This document shows positions 1 to 10,815 of a stretch of DNA of 64,000 nucleotides, in pieces. The DNA lies in the NCBI RefSeq assembly GCF_001633165.1, contig NZ_CP015418.1:434001-498000 (forward strand), given 5' to 3'. A model generated the notes under the pieces. That model made no database searches. It was not told the origin of the DNA and worked only from the letters and a program-made list of their open reading frames with translations. The stretch is from Rhodovulum sulfidophilum DSM 1374 (GTDB lineage: Bacteria; Pseudomonadota; Alphaproteobacteria; Rhodobacterales; Rhodobacteraceae). Position 1 is the stretch's first letter. Each line of letters begins with the position of its first letter. The translations under genes and the position numbers were made by a program.

Positions 1-35
1 TGCGATCTCCAAGCGTTTTGCAAAGGATTGCCCGC

Positions 36-1358
36 ATGTCCGATTCCAAGTTCGAGTCCCGTCCGCTGTCCGTGCCCTCGGGCCGGTTCGCAAGGATGGC
101 CAAGTTCGGCGGGCTGGCCTCCAACCTGGCGGGAACGGCGGCGATCAACGGCATGCAGCAGCTTGCGCAGGGGCATCGGCCGAAGGCGCGCGATCTGTTC
201 CTGACACCCGCCAACATGCGCAAGGTCGCCGACCGGCTGGCGCATATGCGTGGCGCGGCGATGAAGGTCGGCCAGCTCGTCTCGATGGATGCCGGCGACA
301 TGCTGCCGCCCGAGCTGGCCGAGATCATGGCGCGGCTTCGGGCCGATGCCCATTACATGCCGGGCGGTCAGCTCAAGCAGGTGCTGAATGCCAATTGGGG
401 CGAGGGCTGGCTGAAACGCTTTGTCCGCTTTGACGTGCGCCCGGTTGCCGCCGCCTCGATCGGACAGGTGCACCGCGCGCAGACGAAGGATGGCCGCGAT
501 CTGGCGATCAAGGTGCAATATCCGGGGGTCCGCCGCTCGATCGACAGCGATGTCGACAATGTGGCGGCGCTGCTGAGGCTGTCGGGGGCGATGCCGAAGG
601 AGATGGACATCGCGCCGCTTCTGGACGAGGCCAAGCGGCAGCTGCATGAAGAGGCCGATTACGCGCGCGAGGGCCATTATCTGGGCCGTTTCGCCGATCT
701 GCTGGCCGGGGCGCCCGATTTCGTGGTGCCGGGGCGGCATGAGGACCTGACCACCGAAAACGTGCTGGCGATGGATTTCGTCGAAGGCGTCGGCATCGAG
801 ACCCTGACCGACGCGCCGCAGGCCGAGCGCGACCGGGTGATGGGGCTTCTGGTCTCGCTTCTGTTCCGCGAGCTGTTCGAGTTCCGGCTGATGCAGACCG
901 ATCCGAATTTTGCCAATTACCGCTATCAGCCCGAAACCGGCCGGGTGGTGTTGCTGGATTTCGGCGCCTCGCGCGAATTTCCGGCGGCGATGACCGAGGC
1001 CTTTCGCGGGCTGATGCGGGCCGGGCTTGCGGGCGATCGCGCCGCGATCCGGCAGGCGATCCTCGAGATCGGGTTCTTCGCCGAGGACACCGCGGCCCGC
1101 CACCAGCAGCTGATGATCGACATGTTCGAGATGTCGATGGAGCCGCTTCACCGTCCCGGCGCCTTCGATTTCGCCGAGAACGATGTGGCGCTTCGGATGC
1201 GCGATGCCGGGATGGCTCTGGGCCAGGACCGCGATTTCTGGCACGTGCCGCCGATGGACACGCTGTTCATGCAGCGCAAGTTCGGCGGCATGTACCTGCT
1301 GGCCAGCCGCCTCAGGGCGCGGATCGACCTGCGCGAGATCCTGGCGCCCTATGTCTAG
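36..1358 (+). CDS. ABC1/ADCK (UbiB-type) atypical kinase family protein
   Basis: Atypical protein-kinase-like ATPase of the ABC1/AarF/UbiB family, 440 aa from ATG 36; a TTG six codons upstream is a less likely start. Visible family motifs are the KxGQ motif (KVGQ, about residues 77-80), the alanine-rich loop AAASIGQVH (about 138-146), the invariant lysine in AIKVQYPG (about 159), a DPNFAN version of the usual DPHxGN metal site, and DFG in LLDFGAS near residue 306. Members support ubiquinone biosynthesis or lipid homeostasis. It is convergent with truB, with stops only nine bases apart. Which ABC1 subgroup it belongs to is not decided here; the absence of C-terminal membrane helices argues against canonical UbiB. 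Confidence 0.85.
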   Translation: MSDSKFESRPLSVPSGRFARMAKFGGLASNLAGTAAINGMQQLAQGHRPKARDLFLTPANMRKVADRLAHMRGAAMKVGQLVSMDAGDMLPPELAEIMARLRADAHYMPGGQLKQVLNANWGEGWLKRFVRFDVRPVAAASIGQVHRAQTKDGRDLAIKVQYPGVRRSIDSDVDNVAALLRLSGAMPKEMDIAPLLDEAKRQLHEEADYAREGHYLGRFADLLAGAPDFVVPGRHEDLTTENVLAMDFVEGVGIETLTDAPQAERDRVMGLLVSLLFRELFEFRLMQTDPNFANYRYQPETGRVVLLDFGASREFPAAMTEAFRGLMRAGLAGDRAAIRQAILEIGFFAEDTAARHQQLMIDMFEMSMEPLHRPGAFDFAENDVALRMRDAGMALGQDRDFWHVPPMDTLFMQRKFGGMYLLASRLRARIDLREILAPYV

Positions 1359-1367
1359 CGGCCCGGC

Positions 1368-2276
1368 TCAGCCCTTGACGAAGACCCGGCTCGGGTGCAG
1401 CTCGCCCGCCTTGTAGATGCCGACCGCCACCGCCTCGCCATCGAGCGAGGCCCAGGCCTCGTCGCCATATTCCACATCCGAGGCCAGCACGATGCCGGGA
1501 TTGCCGTTGCGGAGCTTGGTCGCGCCGTCGGGCGTGGTGCGCAGTTCGGGCAGATCGGCCAGACCTTCCTCGAGCGGGCGCAGATGGGTGTCGAGCTCGG
1601 GGTCGCGTGCAAGCTTTTCGATCAGATCGAAGGTGACGCCATCCTCGATCTCGAACGGCCCGGCCCAGACCCGGCGCAGGCTGACCACATGGCCATGGCA
1701 GCCCAGCGCCTGTCCCAGGTCGCGGGCGATCGAGCGCACATAGCCGCCCTTGCCGCAGATCATCTCCAGCACCGCGTGATCGGCATCGGGGCGCTCGACC
1801 ATCTCGAGGCTTTCGACATAAAGCGGGCGGGCCGCGATCTCGACCTCCTCGCCCGCGCGGGCCAGCGCATAGGCACGCTCGCCGTCGATCTTGACCGCCG
1901 AGAATTGCGGCGGCACCTGCTCGATATCGCCGACGAAGGCGGGCAGGGCGGCATGGATCTCGTCATCCGAGGGCCGCTTTTCCGAGGTCGCGATCACCTC
2001 GCCCTCGGCATCGTCGGTATTGGTGGCCGCGCCGAAGCGCATGGTGAAGCGATAGGCCTTCAGCGCATCGGTGACGAAGGGCACCGTCTTGGTGGCCTCG
2101 CCCAGCGCCACCGCCAGAACCCCGGTCGCCGCCGGGTCGAGCGTGCCGGCATGGCCCGCCTTCTTCGCGTTGAAGGCCCAGCGGACCTTGTTGACGACGG
2201 CGGTCGAAGTCAGGCCCTCGGGCTTGTCCACGACCAGCCAGCCCGAAATGTCGCGTCCCTTGCGGCTGCGTCCCAT
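1368..2276 (-). CDS. truB: tRNA pseudouridine(55) synthase TruB
   Basis: Converts U55 of tRNA T-loops to pseudouridine. The 302-aa product carries the hallmark [14 protein letters not shown] segment with the catalytic Asp (GTLD) near residue 50, followed by GEATKT and the conserved KxxGERAY motif. ATG 2276 is chosen over a longer frame because AGGAG lies nine bases ahead of it and because the N-terminus then begins [18 protein letters not shown], the usual TruB opening. In many bacteria truB follows rbfA; here the two are on the same strand with one secreted-protein gene between them. Confidence 0.96.
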   Translation of the reverse strand: MGRSRKGRDISGWLVVDKPEGLTSTAVVNKVRWAFNAKKAGHAGTLDPAATGVLAVALGEATKTVPFVTDALKAYRFTMRFGAATNTDDAEGEVIATSEKRPSDDEIHAALPAFVGDIEQVPPQFSAVKIDGERAYALARAGEEVEIAARPLYVESLEMVERPDADHAVLEMICGKGGYVRSIARDLGQALGCHGHVVSLRRVWAGPFEIEDGVTFDLIEKLARDPELDTHLRPLEEGLADLPELRTTPDGATKLRNGNPGIVLASDVEYGDEAWASLDGEAVAVGIYKAGELHPSRVFVKG

Positions 2277-2388
2277 ATGCCTTGGCTCCTGCGATGCGGT
2301 CCGAACGACCCGGATGCTTGTACGAGGCACGCCTGCTAGCGAAGCCCGGAGCATCCGTCAATCCGGCGCGCGATCCCGTGGCGGCCGT

Positions 2389-3132
2389 CTAGTCCCCGGC
2401 GGGCACGACCGCGCCGACGATCGGCCCCATCGGCAGCCCGGCATCGTGGCGCCCCAGGGCGGGGGCGTAAAGCTTCGACACCTTGCCGTCGAAGTAAAGT
2501 GCGTTGGGGGTTTCCAGCACGTCGCGGAAGAGCCGGGCGAATTCGTGGAAGCTGACCGGCGCGTCGGAAATCGCGAAATGCACCCGGCCCGCGGCATCGA
2601 CCCCGACGCCGTTCCGGACATGGCGCGAGGTGCTGTCGGGCAGGAAGCGCGGATGCAGCGCGCCGTCGATCACCAGCATCGGCCCGGATTGCGTCGCGTA
2701 GCGGCAATCGGGCGGGTCGGCCAGATAGGCGCGGGTCTCGATCACCTCGGCGCGGCCGTCTTCAAGGCAGAGCACCCCGTTCGGCAGCATCCCGAAATTG
2801 CCCGGACCGGCCGGGGCCACGGCGCGCATCTCCTGCTTGCCGTTCTCGACATAAAGCCCCACGGGCCGGCGGTCGGGATGGTACATCCCGGCATTCATCG
2901 CAAAGGCCAGGGTCTCGCCCCCGGCCGCCAGCGCCTGGTTCACCCGGCCGAAGCTGCCATAGATCCCGCCCTGCTCGGTCCTGAGAAACAGCCGCAGATC
3001 GTCGGTCGCCGGATCGGCGCTGCAGATGACATAGCCACGGCCCTCATGGGTCAGGGGGTGGCAGGCGGGCTCTGCCGCGGCGGGCAGGGGAAGAAGGACG
3101 GCCAGAAGAAGGGGGGCGGCCCTAATCCTCAT
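2389..3132 (-). CDS. Secreted DUF2233 / phosphodiester-glycosidase-like protein
   Basis: Predicted periplasmic protein of about 247 aa. The N-terminus is a clear Sec signal ([20 protein letters not shown], then [11 protein letters not shown]). The body matches the DUF2233/NAGPA-like phosphodiester glycosidase fold, seen in [43 protein letters not shown] and [12 protein letters not shown]. Two in-frame ATGs exist (3138 and 3132); the second starts the signal peptide directly. It overlaps the end of rbfA by about eleven bases and is probably co-transcribed with it and truB. The substrate is unknown. Confidence 0.8.
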   Translation of the reverse strand: MRIRAAPLLLAVLLPLPAAAEPACHPLTHEGRGYVICSADPATDDLRLFLRTEQGGIYGSFGRVNQALAAGGETLAFAMNAGMYHPDRRPVGLYVENGKQEMRAVAPAGPGNFGMLPNGVLCLEDGRAEVIETRAYLADPPDCRYATQSGPMLVIDGALHPRFLPDSTSRHVRNGVGVDAAGRVHFAISDAPVSFHEFARLFRDVLETPNALYFDGKVSKLYAPALGRHDAGLPMGPIVGAVVPAGD

Positions 3133-3529
3133 CGCCATCGGGGGCCGCCAGGTCGCGGCGCACGGTCTCGTCGGCCAGCAGCCGCCGGGTCTCGTCCATC
3201 CGGTCGAAGGTCTCGTCGAGGGTGAAGCGCAGTTCGGGCGTGAACTTGAGCTGGGTCTTCTTGCCGACAGCCCGGCGCAGCTCGCCGCGGTTGCGGCGCA
3301 GCGCGGCCAGCGCCTCTTCGGCATGATTGCCCCCCAGCGGCAGCACGAAGGCGGTCGCGACCTTCAGGTCGGGCGAGGCGCGGACCTCGCCCACGGTGAT
3401 CGAGAGCGCGGTCAGCTCGGGGTCGTGCACGTCGCCGCGTGCCAGCACTTCCGAGAGGCTGCGGCGGATAAGCTCGCCGACGCGAAGCTGTCTTTGGGAC
3501 GGGGCGGAGGATCTGGACATGGGCTGCAT
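3122..3529 (-). CDS. rbfA: 30S ribosome-binding factor RbfA
   Basis: Cold-shock-associated 30S maturation factor that binds near helix 1 of 16S rRNA. The 135-aa sequence has the KH-like RbfA pattern: [50 protein letters not shown], and the tail [19 protein letters not shown]. An alternative ATG lies three codons in. It is divergent from dapB across about 90 bases and precedes the DUF2233-like gene and truB on the minus strand, the usual rbfA-truB pairing. Confidence 0.95.
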   Translation of the reverse strand: MQPMSRSSAPSQRQLRVGELIRRSLSEVLARGDVHDPELTALSITVGEVRASPDLKVATAFVLPLGGNHAEEALAALRRNRGELRRAVGKKTQLKFTPELRFTLDETFDRMDETRRLLADETVRRDLAAPDGDED

Positions 3530-3618
3530 CTAGGCCACCCGAAGGGCTTTGCCAAGCGGGGCTTTGCGCGCGCCCGCCCATGGGCTACATCGGGCCCAGT
3601 CGGGTCGAAGGAGTAAGT

Positions 3619-4431
3619 ATGATGGACAGCCTGCCGGGCATCGTGGTGATGGGCGCCTCGGGGCGCATGGGTCAGATGCTGATCGGGGCCGTGCTGCAAA
3701 GCGGGAAGGCCCGGCTTGCGGGCTGCGTCGAACGGCCCGGCCATCCCTGGATCGGCCGCGACGTGGGCGAGGCGATGGGCGGCCCGGCGGTTGGCGTGAA
3801 GGTCACCGACGACGCGCTGGCGGTGATCGCCAAGGCCCAGGCGGTGATCGACTTCACCACGCCCGAGGCCACGGTCGCGACCGCGACCCTGACCGCGCAG
3901 GCCCGCGCCGTGCATGTGATCGGCACCACCGGGTTCGAGCCCGAGCATCTGCAGAAGATCAAGGCCGCCGCCCGCCATGCGGTGATCGTGCGGGCCGGCA
4001 ACATGAGCCTCGGTGTCAATCTGCTGATGCAGCTGACCCGCCGGGTCGCCGCCGCGCTGGACGACGATTTCGACATCGAGATCGTCGAGGCCCATCACCG
4101 TCACAAGGTCGACGCGCCCTCGGGCACCGCGCTGATGCTGGGTCAGGCGGCGGCGGAAGGCCGGCACATCGCGCTCGACGATTGCTCCGAGCGCGGCCGC
4201 GACGGCATCACCGGCGAACGGGCGAAGGGCGCGATCGGCTTCTCGGCAATTCGCGGCGGCGACATCGTCGGCGAACATGACGTGATCTTTGCCGGAGAGG
4301 GCGAACGGATCGTGCTGCGTCATGTCGCGACCGACCGCCGGATCTTCGCCCGCGGCGCGCTGAAGGCCGCGCTCTGGGGGCAGGACCAGAAGCCCGGCGA
4401 ATATGACATGCTCGACGTGCTGGGGCTTTAG
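3619..4431 (+). CDS. dapB: 4-hydroxy-tetrahydrodipicolinate reductase DapB
   Basis: NAD(P)H-dependent reductase of the diaminopimelate/lysine pathway, 270 aa. The Rossmann glycine motif GASGRMGQ is at the N-terminus, followed by [17 protein letters not shown] and the catalytic signature [16 protein letters not shown] with the conserved His and Lys. Two consecutive ATGs (3619, 3622) follow AAGGAG at 3608-3613; either spacing is workable. C-terminal substrate-domain motifs ([21 protein letters not shown]) are intact. Confidence 0.96.
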   Translation: MMDSLPGIVVMGASGRMGQMLIGAVLQSGKARLAGCVERPGHPWIGRDVGEAMGGPAVGVKVTDDALAVIAKAQAVIDFTTPEATVATATLTAQARAVHVIGTTGFEPEHLQKIKAAARHAVIVRAGNMSLGVNLLMQLTRRVAAALDDDFDIEIVEAHHRHKVDAPSGTALMLGQAAAEGRHIALDDCSERGRDGITGERAKGAIGFSAIRGGDIVGEHDVIFAGEGERIVLRHVATDRRIFARGALKAALWGQDQKPGEYDMLDVLGL

Positions 4432-4856
4432 GGCCCGCCCGATCATGGGAGTGCATTTGCCATCTGCTCGGCACCCGTTTCGGCGCCCGGCAGTCCCCCG
4501 TGGCAGAAGGGATGGTTGAAAGCCCTGGTCCTCATCGACATGCAGATGGAGATGCAGCGTCTTTCGGGATGCCCCTCGCCCTGGCCGATACGCCGCGTGA
4601 CGTCGAAGGGGGAGCCGCGGTGCAGTGCCGGAGCAGCCAGGGGGCACCAGCCGGGCTGGTCGTTGCGAGCGCCGAAGCCGCGATTCGGGCGAGGCCAAGG
4701 GCGCGAGCGGCACCGGAGCGCCTATGCGGACCTGTCGTCGGAACTCCGGCCCCACATACGCTTTGTTTAACCGGCCCCCGTCAGATAGAAATGCCTGAAC
4801 AACGCACGAGCTTGTCCCGCAGGATATGACGAGACCTTTGATTTGACGGAGTTGGA
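4432..4856. other. Gene-poor interval after dapB
   Basis: No intact gene is convincing in these 425 bases. The only recognisable coding trace is the short isochorismatase-like stretch listed separately. Two overlapping plus-strand frames run through the middle with unlike composition and no family motif, as expected of decayed sequence. Confidence 0.5.
4516..4770 (+). pseudogene. Isochorismatase-like fragment (decayed)
   Basis: From TTG 4516 the frame reads KALVLIDMQMEMQR, which resembles the first beta strand of the isochorismatase/cysteine-hydrolase fold, including the catalytic Asp in IDMQ. Immediately afterwards the reading becomes low-complexity and neither this frame nor its neighbours shows the family's Lys or Cys motifs. 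It is most simply a remnant of an isochorismatase-family gene after deletion. A chance resemblance over about 14 residues cannot be excluded. Confidence 0.3.
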
Positions 4857-5087
4857 ATGACAGGACTGGAGCGGACCGTACGGGTCTACCGACATTGGCA
4901 CCTCAGTGTCGCCGTGGCAGGCAACTTCTTGTTCCTTGTGGGCTCCGTTCTCTTTCTGCCGACATTTTCAAGCTGGGAAACCGCGGGGGTGTGGATGTTC
5001 ATCGTCGGATCGTTCCTGATGTTGATCGGGGCCTTCGGAGAAGTCGCGAAAGCCGTTTACGAGAAACATGAGCGCGATCGGATGTAA
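4857..5087 (+). CDS. YrhK-like small membrane protein
   Basis: A 76-aa protein with two predicted membrane helices separated by a short loop: LSVAVAGNFLFLVGSVLFL and WMFIVGSFLMLIGAF. The pattern matches the YrhK domain, in which each helix carries an F/L-x-G-S core. GGAG five bases ahead of ATG 4857 supports the start. It stands alone and is followed by a terminator-like hairpin. Function is unknown. Confidence 0.75.
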   Translation: MTGLERTVRVYRHWHLSVAVAGNFLFLVGSVLFLPTFSSWETAGVWMFIVGSFLMLIGAFGEVAKAVYEKHERDRM

Positions 5088-5089
5088 GC

Positions 5090-5116
5090 GACAGGGCCGC
5101 ATGTGACGGCTCTGTC
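5090..5116 (+). terminator. Terminator-like hairpin after the YrhK-like gene
   Basis: Arms GACAGGGCCG (5090-5099) and CGGCTCTGTC (5107-5116) pair over ten positions with one G-U, around a seven-base loop. It begins three bases after the stop codon. No T-tract follows, as is common in high-GC alphaproteobacteria. Confidence 0.5.
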
Positions 5117-5247
5117 CCGCTTGACGGGCCTGTCGAAATGAAGATGCGAAGGCCGGTTCCGAGACCGGGCCTGCCGCCGCCTGGCCCGTCCCGAACGGCG
5201 CCCCTTTGCCCGGGGGCCCGTTCTGCCCGGGGTCTCGGGGCGGGAGC

Positions 5248-5445
5248 TCAGAAGTCGATGGCGATGCCCTTCTTTTCCCAGTCGCCATAGCGCGCCGGGT
5301 CCGGGCCGTCGCGGCCTCCCAGCTCGACGGGGCGCGCCGCCTCGGCGGCTTCGGCAGCCTTGCGGCGTTCGGCGGCCTCGGCCAGCGCACGCCGGGCGGC
5401 GGGCGGCAGATCCTTGCGGGCGGTGTTTTCTGCGTCGTCGGACAT
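5248..5445 (-). CDS. DUF1674 / SDHAF4-like succinate dehydrogenase assembly protein
   Basis: A 65-aa protein ending in the DUF1674 signature PARYGDWEKKGIAIDF, shared with the mitochondrial factor SDHAF4, which helps load FAD-bound SdhA into complex II. The first half is a charged alanine-rich helix. ATG 5445 has AGGAGG six bases upstream. It is divergent from rsmB, and the two starts are about 50 bases apart. The assembly role is inferred from the family. Confidence 0.85.
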   Translation of the reverse strand: MSDDAENTARKDLPPAARRALAEAAERRKAAEAAEAARPVELGGRDGPDPARYGDWEKKGIAIDF

Positions 5446-5494
5446 CGGGCGCCTCCTTGCCGGTTGCGATCCGGTGATATACCGGGGGCGCGGC

Positions 5495-6808
5495 ATGGAG
5501 CAAGCGGGGGCCGGGATGGACGAAGCACGGGAACGCGGGACCGAGCGCACGCGGGCGGCGGCGCTGGAGCTGATCCGCGCGGTGCTGGAAGACCGGCGGC
5601 TGATCGCCGAACTGGCCGGACCCGAGGGCCCGCTGGAGCCTCTGGAGCCCTCGGAGCGCGCCCGCGCCCGGCGGCTGGCAGTGTCGACGCTGCGCCATAT
5701 GGGCCGCGCCGATGCGGTGCTGAAGCCGTTCCTGCGCCGGCCGCCGCCGCCGCCGATCCGCGCCATCCTCAGGCTCGCGACGGTCGAGATGCTGGACGGC
5801 GGGGCCGCGGCCCATGGCGCGGTCAATGCGGCCGTGGCGCTGGCCCGGGCCGACCGCAAGACCGAGGCGCTGGCGGGGCTGGTCAATGCGGTCCTGCGCA
5901 AGGTGGCCGATCTGCCCGCCAGCGACTGGCAGGCGTTGCCGCCGCCGCGTTTGCCGGGCTGGCTGCGCGGCCGGCTCGACAGCGCCTGGGGGCGGGCGGC
6001 CGTGGTCGGGATCGAGGCCGCCCATGCCGCGGGCGCGCCGCTGGATCTGACGCCGAAGGATGGCGATGCTGCGGCGCTGGCCGGGGCCACGGGCGGTGTG
6101 GCGCTGCCGACCGGCTCGGTCCGGATCGCGGGCCCGGTGCAGGTCTCGGCGCTGCCGGGCTATGGCGAGGGCGCTTGGTGGGTGCAGGACGCGGCGGCGG
6201 CGCTGCCCGCGCGGCTGCTGGCGGCACGGCCGGGCGAGCGGCTGCTCGATCTCTGCGCCGCGCCGGGCGGCAAGACCATGCAGCTGGCCGCGGCGGGTGC
6301 GCAGGTCACCGCGCTCGACATTTCCGGGCAGCGCATGGCGCGGCTCGAGGAGAACCTCGCCCGTACCGAGCTCGAGGCCGAGCTGGTCGTCGCGGATGCG
6401 CTGGATTGGGGCGGTGACCTGCGGTTCGACGCGATCCTGCTGGATGCGCCCTGTTCGGCGACCGGCACGATCCGGCGCCATCCCGACCTGCCCCTCGCCA
6501 AGGACGGCGCGTCGGTCAAGCCGCTCTTCCCGCTGCAATCGACGCTGATCGACCGCGCGCTCGGCCTGCTGGCCCCCGGCGGACGGCTGATCTTCTGCAC
6601 CTGTTCGCTTCTGCCCGAGGAGGGCGAGGCGCAGCTGGCGGCGGCGCTCGAACGGCACCCGGACCTGTCCCCGATCGCCTTCGAGGCGCCCTGGATCGAA
6701 CCCGGCTGGCGCGCGGCCCATGGTGCGCTGCGGCTCCGGCCCGATTTCTGGACCGAAAGCGGCGGCATGGACGGGTTCTTCATCGCCGGGCTGCAGATGC
6801 CTGCCTGA
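5495..6808 (+). CDS. rsmB: 16S rRNA m5C967 methyltransferase RsmB family
   Basis: SAM-dependent RNA cytosine-5 methyltransferase, about 437 aa. An N-terminal NusB-like helical domain (TRAAALELIRAVLEDRRL to about residue 130) precedes the Rossmann domain with motif I LLDLCAAPGGKTMQLA, motif IV LLDAPCSATGTIRRHPDL and motif VI FCTCSLLPEEGE, which supply the two conserved cysteines. Start may be ATG 5495 or ATG 5516; neither has a strong ribosome site. It is followed by the heparinase-like gene. Confidence 0.92.
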   Translation: MEQAGAGMDEARERGTERTRAAALELIRAVLEDRRLIAELAGPEGPLEPLEPSERARARRLAVSTLRHMGRADAVLKPFLRRPPPPPIRAILRLATVEMLDGGAAAHGAVNAAVALARADRKTEALAGLVNAVLRKVADLPASDWQALPPPRLPGWLRGRLDSAWGRAAVVGIEAAHAAGAPLDLTPKDGDAAALAGATGGVALPTGSVRIAGPVQVSALPGYGEGAWWVQDAAAALPARLLAARPGERLLDLCAAPGGKTMQLAAAGAQVTALDISGQRMARLEENLARTELEAELVVADALDWGGDLRFDAILLDAPCSATGTIRRHPDLPLAKDGASVKPLFPLQSTLIDRALGLLAPGGRLIFCTCSLLPEEGEAQLAAALERHPDLSPIAFEAPWIEPGWRAAHGALRLRPDFWTESGGMDGFFIAGLQMPA

Positions 6809-6906
6809 CGCCTGCCCCGTTTCGGACGCAATTCTCCGGTGACACCCGTCAGCCGGCCCGGTATGGTCCGGCGGCAGGCAAGAGCCCGACAGAACGAAGC
6901 CCGACC

Positions 6907-8694
6907 ATGGCAGGCCAGACCGAAATCGAGTTCCCGCCCTTGCGGCGCGGTGCATGGAGGAACCGTCTCCATGCCCGGCTGTGTGCGCTCGGCCGGCCCG
7001 CCTCGCGTCTGGTGTTTCAGCCCGAGCCGCGCTCGGTGGGCAGTTTCGCGCGGGGGCGGCAGCTTTGCGCGGGCCGCTTCCTGTTCGATGGCGGCGCGGT
7101 CGAGGCGCCCGGTCTCCCGATCTGGGATGTCGACAGCCCGGGCCTCCGCTTCGAGGCGGCGCGGCAGGGGTTCGGCTGGCTCGACGATCTGGCCGCCGCC
7201 GCCGATGGCAAGGCGCGGACGGTGGCGCAGGACTGGGTGCTGGGCTGGATCGACCGCTTCGGGCGCGGCGGGGGCCCGGGCTGGACGCCCGAACTGGCCG
7301 GGCGCCGGACGATCCGGCTGATCCATCACGCAAGGTTCCTCGAGGCCGGGCTCGACGCGGCCCGCTGCGACCGGCTGCATCTCGCGCTGGCGCGGCAGAC
7401 GGCGTTTCTGGCCCGGCGCTGGCGCAACGCGCCGCCGGGGCTGGCGCGGTTCGAGGCGCTGGCCGGGCTGATCTACGGCGCGCTCTGCCTTGAAGGAATG
7501 GGGCGTCATCTGCCCGGGGCCCAGGCCGCGCTCGAGCGGGCTTGCGACACCGAGATCGCCGATGACGGGGCGCTGAGCTCCCGCAATCCCGAGGAGCTGC
7601 TGGAAGTCCTGACCCTTCTGGGATGGGTCGAGTCGGCAATGGCGGCGGCCAAACGCCCCGCCTGGCAGGGGCATCGCGCGGCGATCCAGCGGATCGCGCC
7701 GGTGCTGCGGGCGCTGCGCCATGCCGATGGCGGGCTGGCGCGGTTCCATGGCGGTGGCCACGGCACCGAGGGGCGGCTTGATCAGGCGCTGGCGGCGGCC
7801 GGGGTCAAGCCGCGCCCGCTGAGGGGGCTGGCGATGGGCTATGCCCGGCTGGCCTCGGGGCGCACCACGGTGATCGTCGACGCGGCCCGGCCGCCCTCGG
7901 GCCCGGCCTCGGCCGAGGCGCATGCCTCGACGCTGGCCTTCGAGCTGACCTCGGGGCGGCGGCCGGTGATCGTCAATTGCGGCGCGGGCGGTGCCTTCGG
8001 GCCGGGCTGGCGGCTGGCCGGGCGGGCGAGTTCGTCGCATTCGACGCTGGCGATCGAGGGCTTTTCCTCGTCGCGCCTGGCGCCCCGGCGGCGCGGGCGG
8101 CCACAATTGCTGGCCGAGATTCCGGGGTCTGTCGACTGGCGGGCCGAGACCGGACAGGGCGGCCATGCGCTGACCGCCTGGCATGACGGCTACGCGGCCA
8201 CCCATGGGCTGATCCATGTGCGCCAGCTGAACCTGGCCTATGACGGCCGGGCGCTGTCGGGCGAGGACACGCTGGCGGCCTTCACCCCCGAGGAACGCGC
8301 GGCCTTCGAACGCGCCATGGAGCGCGCGGGCGGCGCGGGCATCGCCTTCTCGATCCGGTTCCACCTGCATCCCGAGATCGATGCAGCACTCGACCTTGGC
8401 GGCTCGGCGGTCTCGCTGGCCCCGAAAAGCGGCGAGATCTGGGTGTTTCGCCATGACGGCGCGGCCAGCCTGTCGCTTGTGCCCAGCGTCTATCTGGAAA
8501 CCGGCCGTGCCGAGCCCCGCGCCAGCCAGGCCATCCTGCTGTCGGCGCGGATGACCGACACGGCCTGCGTCGTCGGCTGGACGCTGGCCAAGGCCCATGA
8601 AGGCGCGCAGGCCCCGCGGGACCTTGAGCGCGAAGACGAATTCGACGATACAGCAGCCCCCTGGACTCGCCCCCATTCAATGACGAAGGACTGA
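6907..8694 (+). CDS. Heparinase II/III family protein
   Basis: A 595-aa protein with the two-part architecture of the heparinase II/III family: an alpha-helical N-terminal half (to about residue 320) and a beta-sandwich C-terminal half containing [26 protein letters not shown] and [14 protein letters not shown], with the conserved His. Relatives degrade uronic-acid polysaccharides, but many bacterial members sit next to purH or rsmB and have no known substrate. There is no obvious signal peptide. It is four bases upstream of purH and probably co-transcribed with it. Confidence 0.85.
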   Translation: MAGQTEIEFPPLRRGAWRNRLHARLCALGRPASRLVFQPEPRSVGSFARGRQLCAGRFLFDGGAVEAPGLPIWDVDSPGLRFEAARQGFGWLDDLAAAADGKARTVAQDWVLGWIDRFGRGGGPGWTPELAGRRTIRLIHHARFLEAGLDAARCDRLHLALARQTAFLARRWRNAPPGLARFEALAGLIYGALCLEGMGRHLPGAQAALERACDTEIADDGALSSRNPEELLEVLTLLGWVESAMAAAKRPAWQGHRAAIQRIAPVLRALRHADGGLARFHGGGHGTEGRLDQALAAAGVKPRPLRGLAMGYARLASGRTTVIVDAARPPSGPASAEAHASTLAFELTSGRRPVIVNCGAGGAFGPGWRLAGRASSSHSTLAIEGFSSSRLAPRRRGRPQLLAEIPGSVDWRAETGQGGHALTAWHDGYAATHGLIHVRQLNLAYDGRALSGEDTLAAFTPEERAAFERAMERAGGAGIAFSIRFHLHPEIDAALDLGGSAVSLAPKSGEIWVFRHDGAASLSLVPSVYLETGRAEPRASQAILLSARMTDTACVVGWTLAKAHEGAQAPRDLEREDEFDDTAAPWTRPHSMTKD

Positions 8695-8698
8695 TCCG

Positions 8699-10288
8699 AT
8701 GACCGAACTCGTGCCCGTGCGCCGTGCGCTTCTTTCCGTATCCGACAAGACCGGGCTGATCGATCTCGGCCGGTCGCTGGCCGCCCGGGGGGTCGAGCTC
8801 CTGTCGACCGGGGGCACCGCCAAGGCGCTTCGCGAGGCTGGGCTCGAGGTCAAGGACGTCTCCGAGGTCACGGGCTTTCCCGAGATGATGGACGGCCGGG
8901 TCAAGACGCTGCACCCGATGGTGCATGGCGGGCTTCTGGCGCTGCGCGACAACGAGGCCCATGTGATGGCCATGGAAGAGCACGGCATCGGCCCGATCGA
9001 CCTGCTGGTGGTCAATCTCTACCCGTTCGAGGCGACCGTCGCGAAGGGGGCCGACTATGACGACTGCATCGAGAATATCGATATCGGCGGCCCGGCGATG
9101 ATCCGCGCCGCGGCCAAGAACCACGCCTTCGTCAATGTCGTCGTCGATACCGAGGATTACGCGCGGCTGCTGGGCGAGCTCGACCGCCATGACGGCGCGA
9201 CCTGCCTGAAGTTCCGCAGGAAGCTGGCGCAGATCGCCTATGCCCGGACCGGTGCCTATGATGCCGCGGTCTCGACCTGGATGGCCAAGGCCTTGGGCGA
9301 TGCCCAGCCGCGCCGCCGCGTCTTCGCGGGCGCGCTGGCCCAGGGGCTGCGCTATGGTGAGAACCCGCACCAGCAGGCCGCCTTCTATATCGACGGCTCG
9401 GAACGGCCCGGCATCGCCACCGCCAGGCAGTGGCAGGGCAAGGAGCTGTCCTACAACAACATCAACGACACCGATGCCGCCTTCGAGCTGGTCAGCGAGT
9501 TCCTGCCCGCGAACGGCCCGGCCTGCGCCATCATCAAGCATGCCAATCCCTGCGGCGTGGCCCGCGGCGAGACCCTGGAACAGGCCTATCGGCGCGCCTT
9601 CGACTGCGACCGCACCTCGGCCTTCGGCGGCATCGTCGCGCTGAACATGAAGCTTGACGAGCCGACCGCCAGGGCGATCAGCGAGATCTTCACCGAAGTG
9701 GTGATCGCGCCCGCCGCCGACGATGCCGCCAAGGAGGTCTTCGCCGCCAAGAAGAACCTGCGGCTGCTGACCACCGGCGGGCTGGCCAATCCGGCGGCGG
9801 CGGGGCTGACCTATCGCCAGGTCTCGGGCGGGCTTCTGGTGCAGGACAAGGATAATGGCCGGATCGAGGCCTCTGATCTGAAGGTGGTGACGAAGCGCGC
9901 CCCGACCGAGGCCGAGATCGCCGACATGCTGTTCGCCTGGACCGTGGCCAAGCATGTCAAGTCGAACGCCATCGTCTATGTCCGGGACGGCGCCACCGTC
10001 GGTGTCGGCGCGGGCCAGATGAGCCGGGTCGATTCCTGCCGCATCGCGGCGCGCAAGGCCGAGGACATGGCCGAGGCGCTGGGGCTCGATGCGCCGCTGA
10101 CGAAGGGCTGCGCGGTGGCCTCCGACGCCTTCTTCCCCTTCGCCGACGGGCTGATGGCCGCGGTCGAGGCGGGGGCGACGGCGGTGATCCAGCCCGGCGG
10201 CTCGATCCGCGACGAGGACGTGATCGCGGCGGCCGACGAGGCCGGGCTTGCCATGGTCATGACCGGCATGCGCCATTTCCGGCACTGA
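8699..10288 (+). CDS. purH: Bifunctional AICAR transformylase / IMP cyclohydrolase PurH
   Basis: Catalyses the last two steps of IMP synthesis. The 529-aa protein has an N-terminal MGS-fold cyclohydrolase domain ([56 protein letters not shown]) and a C-terminal transformylase domain ([60 protein letters not shown]). Length is normal for the family. AAGGA precedes ATG 8699. lspA follows after three bases. Confidence 0.98.
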   Translation: MTELVPVRRALLSVSDKTGLIDLGRSLAARGVELLSTGGTAKALREAGLEVKDVSEVTGFPEMMDGRVKTLHPMVHGGLLALRDNEAHVMAMEEHGIGPIDLLVVNLYPFEATVAKGADYDDCIENIDIGGPAMIRAAAKNHAFVNVVVDTEDYARLLGELDRHDGATCLKFRRKLAQIAYARTGAYDAAVSTWMAKALGDAQPRRRVFAGALAQGLRYGENPHQQAAFYIDGSERPGIATARQWQGKELSYNNINDTDAAFELVSEFLPANGPACAIIKHANPCGVARGETLEQAYRRAFDCDRTSAFGGIVALNMKLDEPTARAISEIFTEVVIAPAADDAAKEVFAAKKNLRLLTTGGLANPAAAGLTYRQVSGGLLVQDKDNGRIEASDLKVVTKRAPTEAEIADMLFAWTVAKHVKSNAIVYVRDGATVGVGAGQMSRVDSCRIAARKAEDMAEALGLDAPLTKGCAVASDAFFPFADGLMAAVEAGATAVIQPGGSIRDEDVIAAADEAGLAMVMTGMRHFRH

Positions 10289-10291
10289 GCG

Positions 10292-10762
10292 ATGCGGCGG
10301 CTTGGGCTTGTCGCGGCGCTGGTCTTCCTGATTGACCAGGTCAGCAAGGTCTATGTGGTCTTCCACATGGGCCTTGCGCTCGATCAGCGCATCGATGTCT
10401 GGCCGCCTTATCTGACCTTCCGGATGGCCTGGAACCGGGGGGTCAATTTCGGCCTTCTCGCGCATGATGCCGATCTGGCCCGCTGGCTGCTGATCGCGGT
10501 GTCGCTGGCGATCTCTGGCGGCGTCGCGATCTGGATGGCGCGCGGGCGGCACCGCCCGGCGGCGCGGGTCTCGGCCGGGCTGTTGATCGGCGGCGCGCTG
10601 GGAAATGCGCTGGACCGGGTGCTTTACGGCGCGGTGGCCGATTTTCTGAACATGTCCTGCTGCGGCATCGACAATCCCTATGCCTTCAACATCGCCGATG
10701 TCGCGATCTTCGCGGGCGCGCTGGGGCTCGTGCTTTACACCGGGAAGGACAAGACCCCGTGA
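10292..10762 (+). CDS. lspA: Lipoprotein signal peptidase LspA
   Basis: Integral inner-membrane aspartyl protease that removes signal peptides from prolipoproteins, 156 aa with four predicted helices. Signature regions are [42 protein letters not shown] and [10 protein letters not shown], which include the two catalytic aspartates. It starts three bases after purH. The next gene encodes a lipoprotein. Confidence 0.96.
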   Translation: MRRLGLVAALVFLIDQVSKVYVVFHMGLALDQRIDVWPPYLTFRMAWNRGVNFGLLAHDADLARWLLIAVSLAISGGVAIWMARGRHRPAARVSAGLLIGGALGNALDRVLYGAVADFLNMSCCGIDNPYAFNIADVAIFAGALGLVLYTGKDKTP

Positions 10763-10815
10763 CGCGCCCTGCAAGCTGCGTTAAAGAGGGCCAGATCGGA
10801 CGAAGGGGACTGCGC

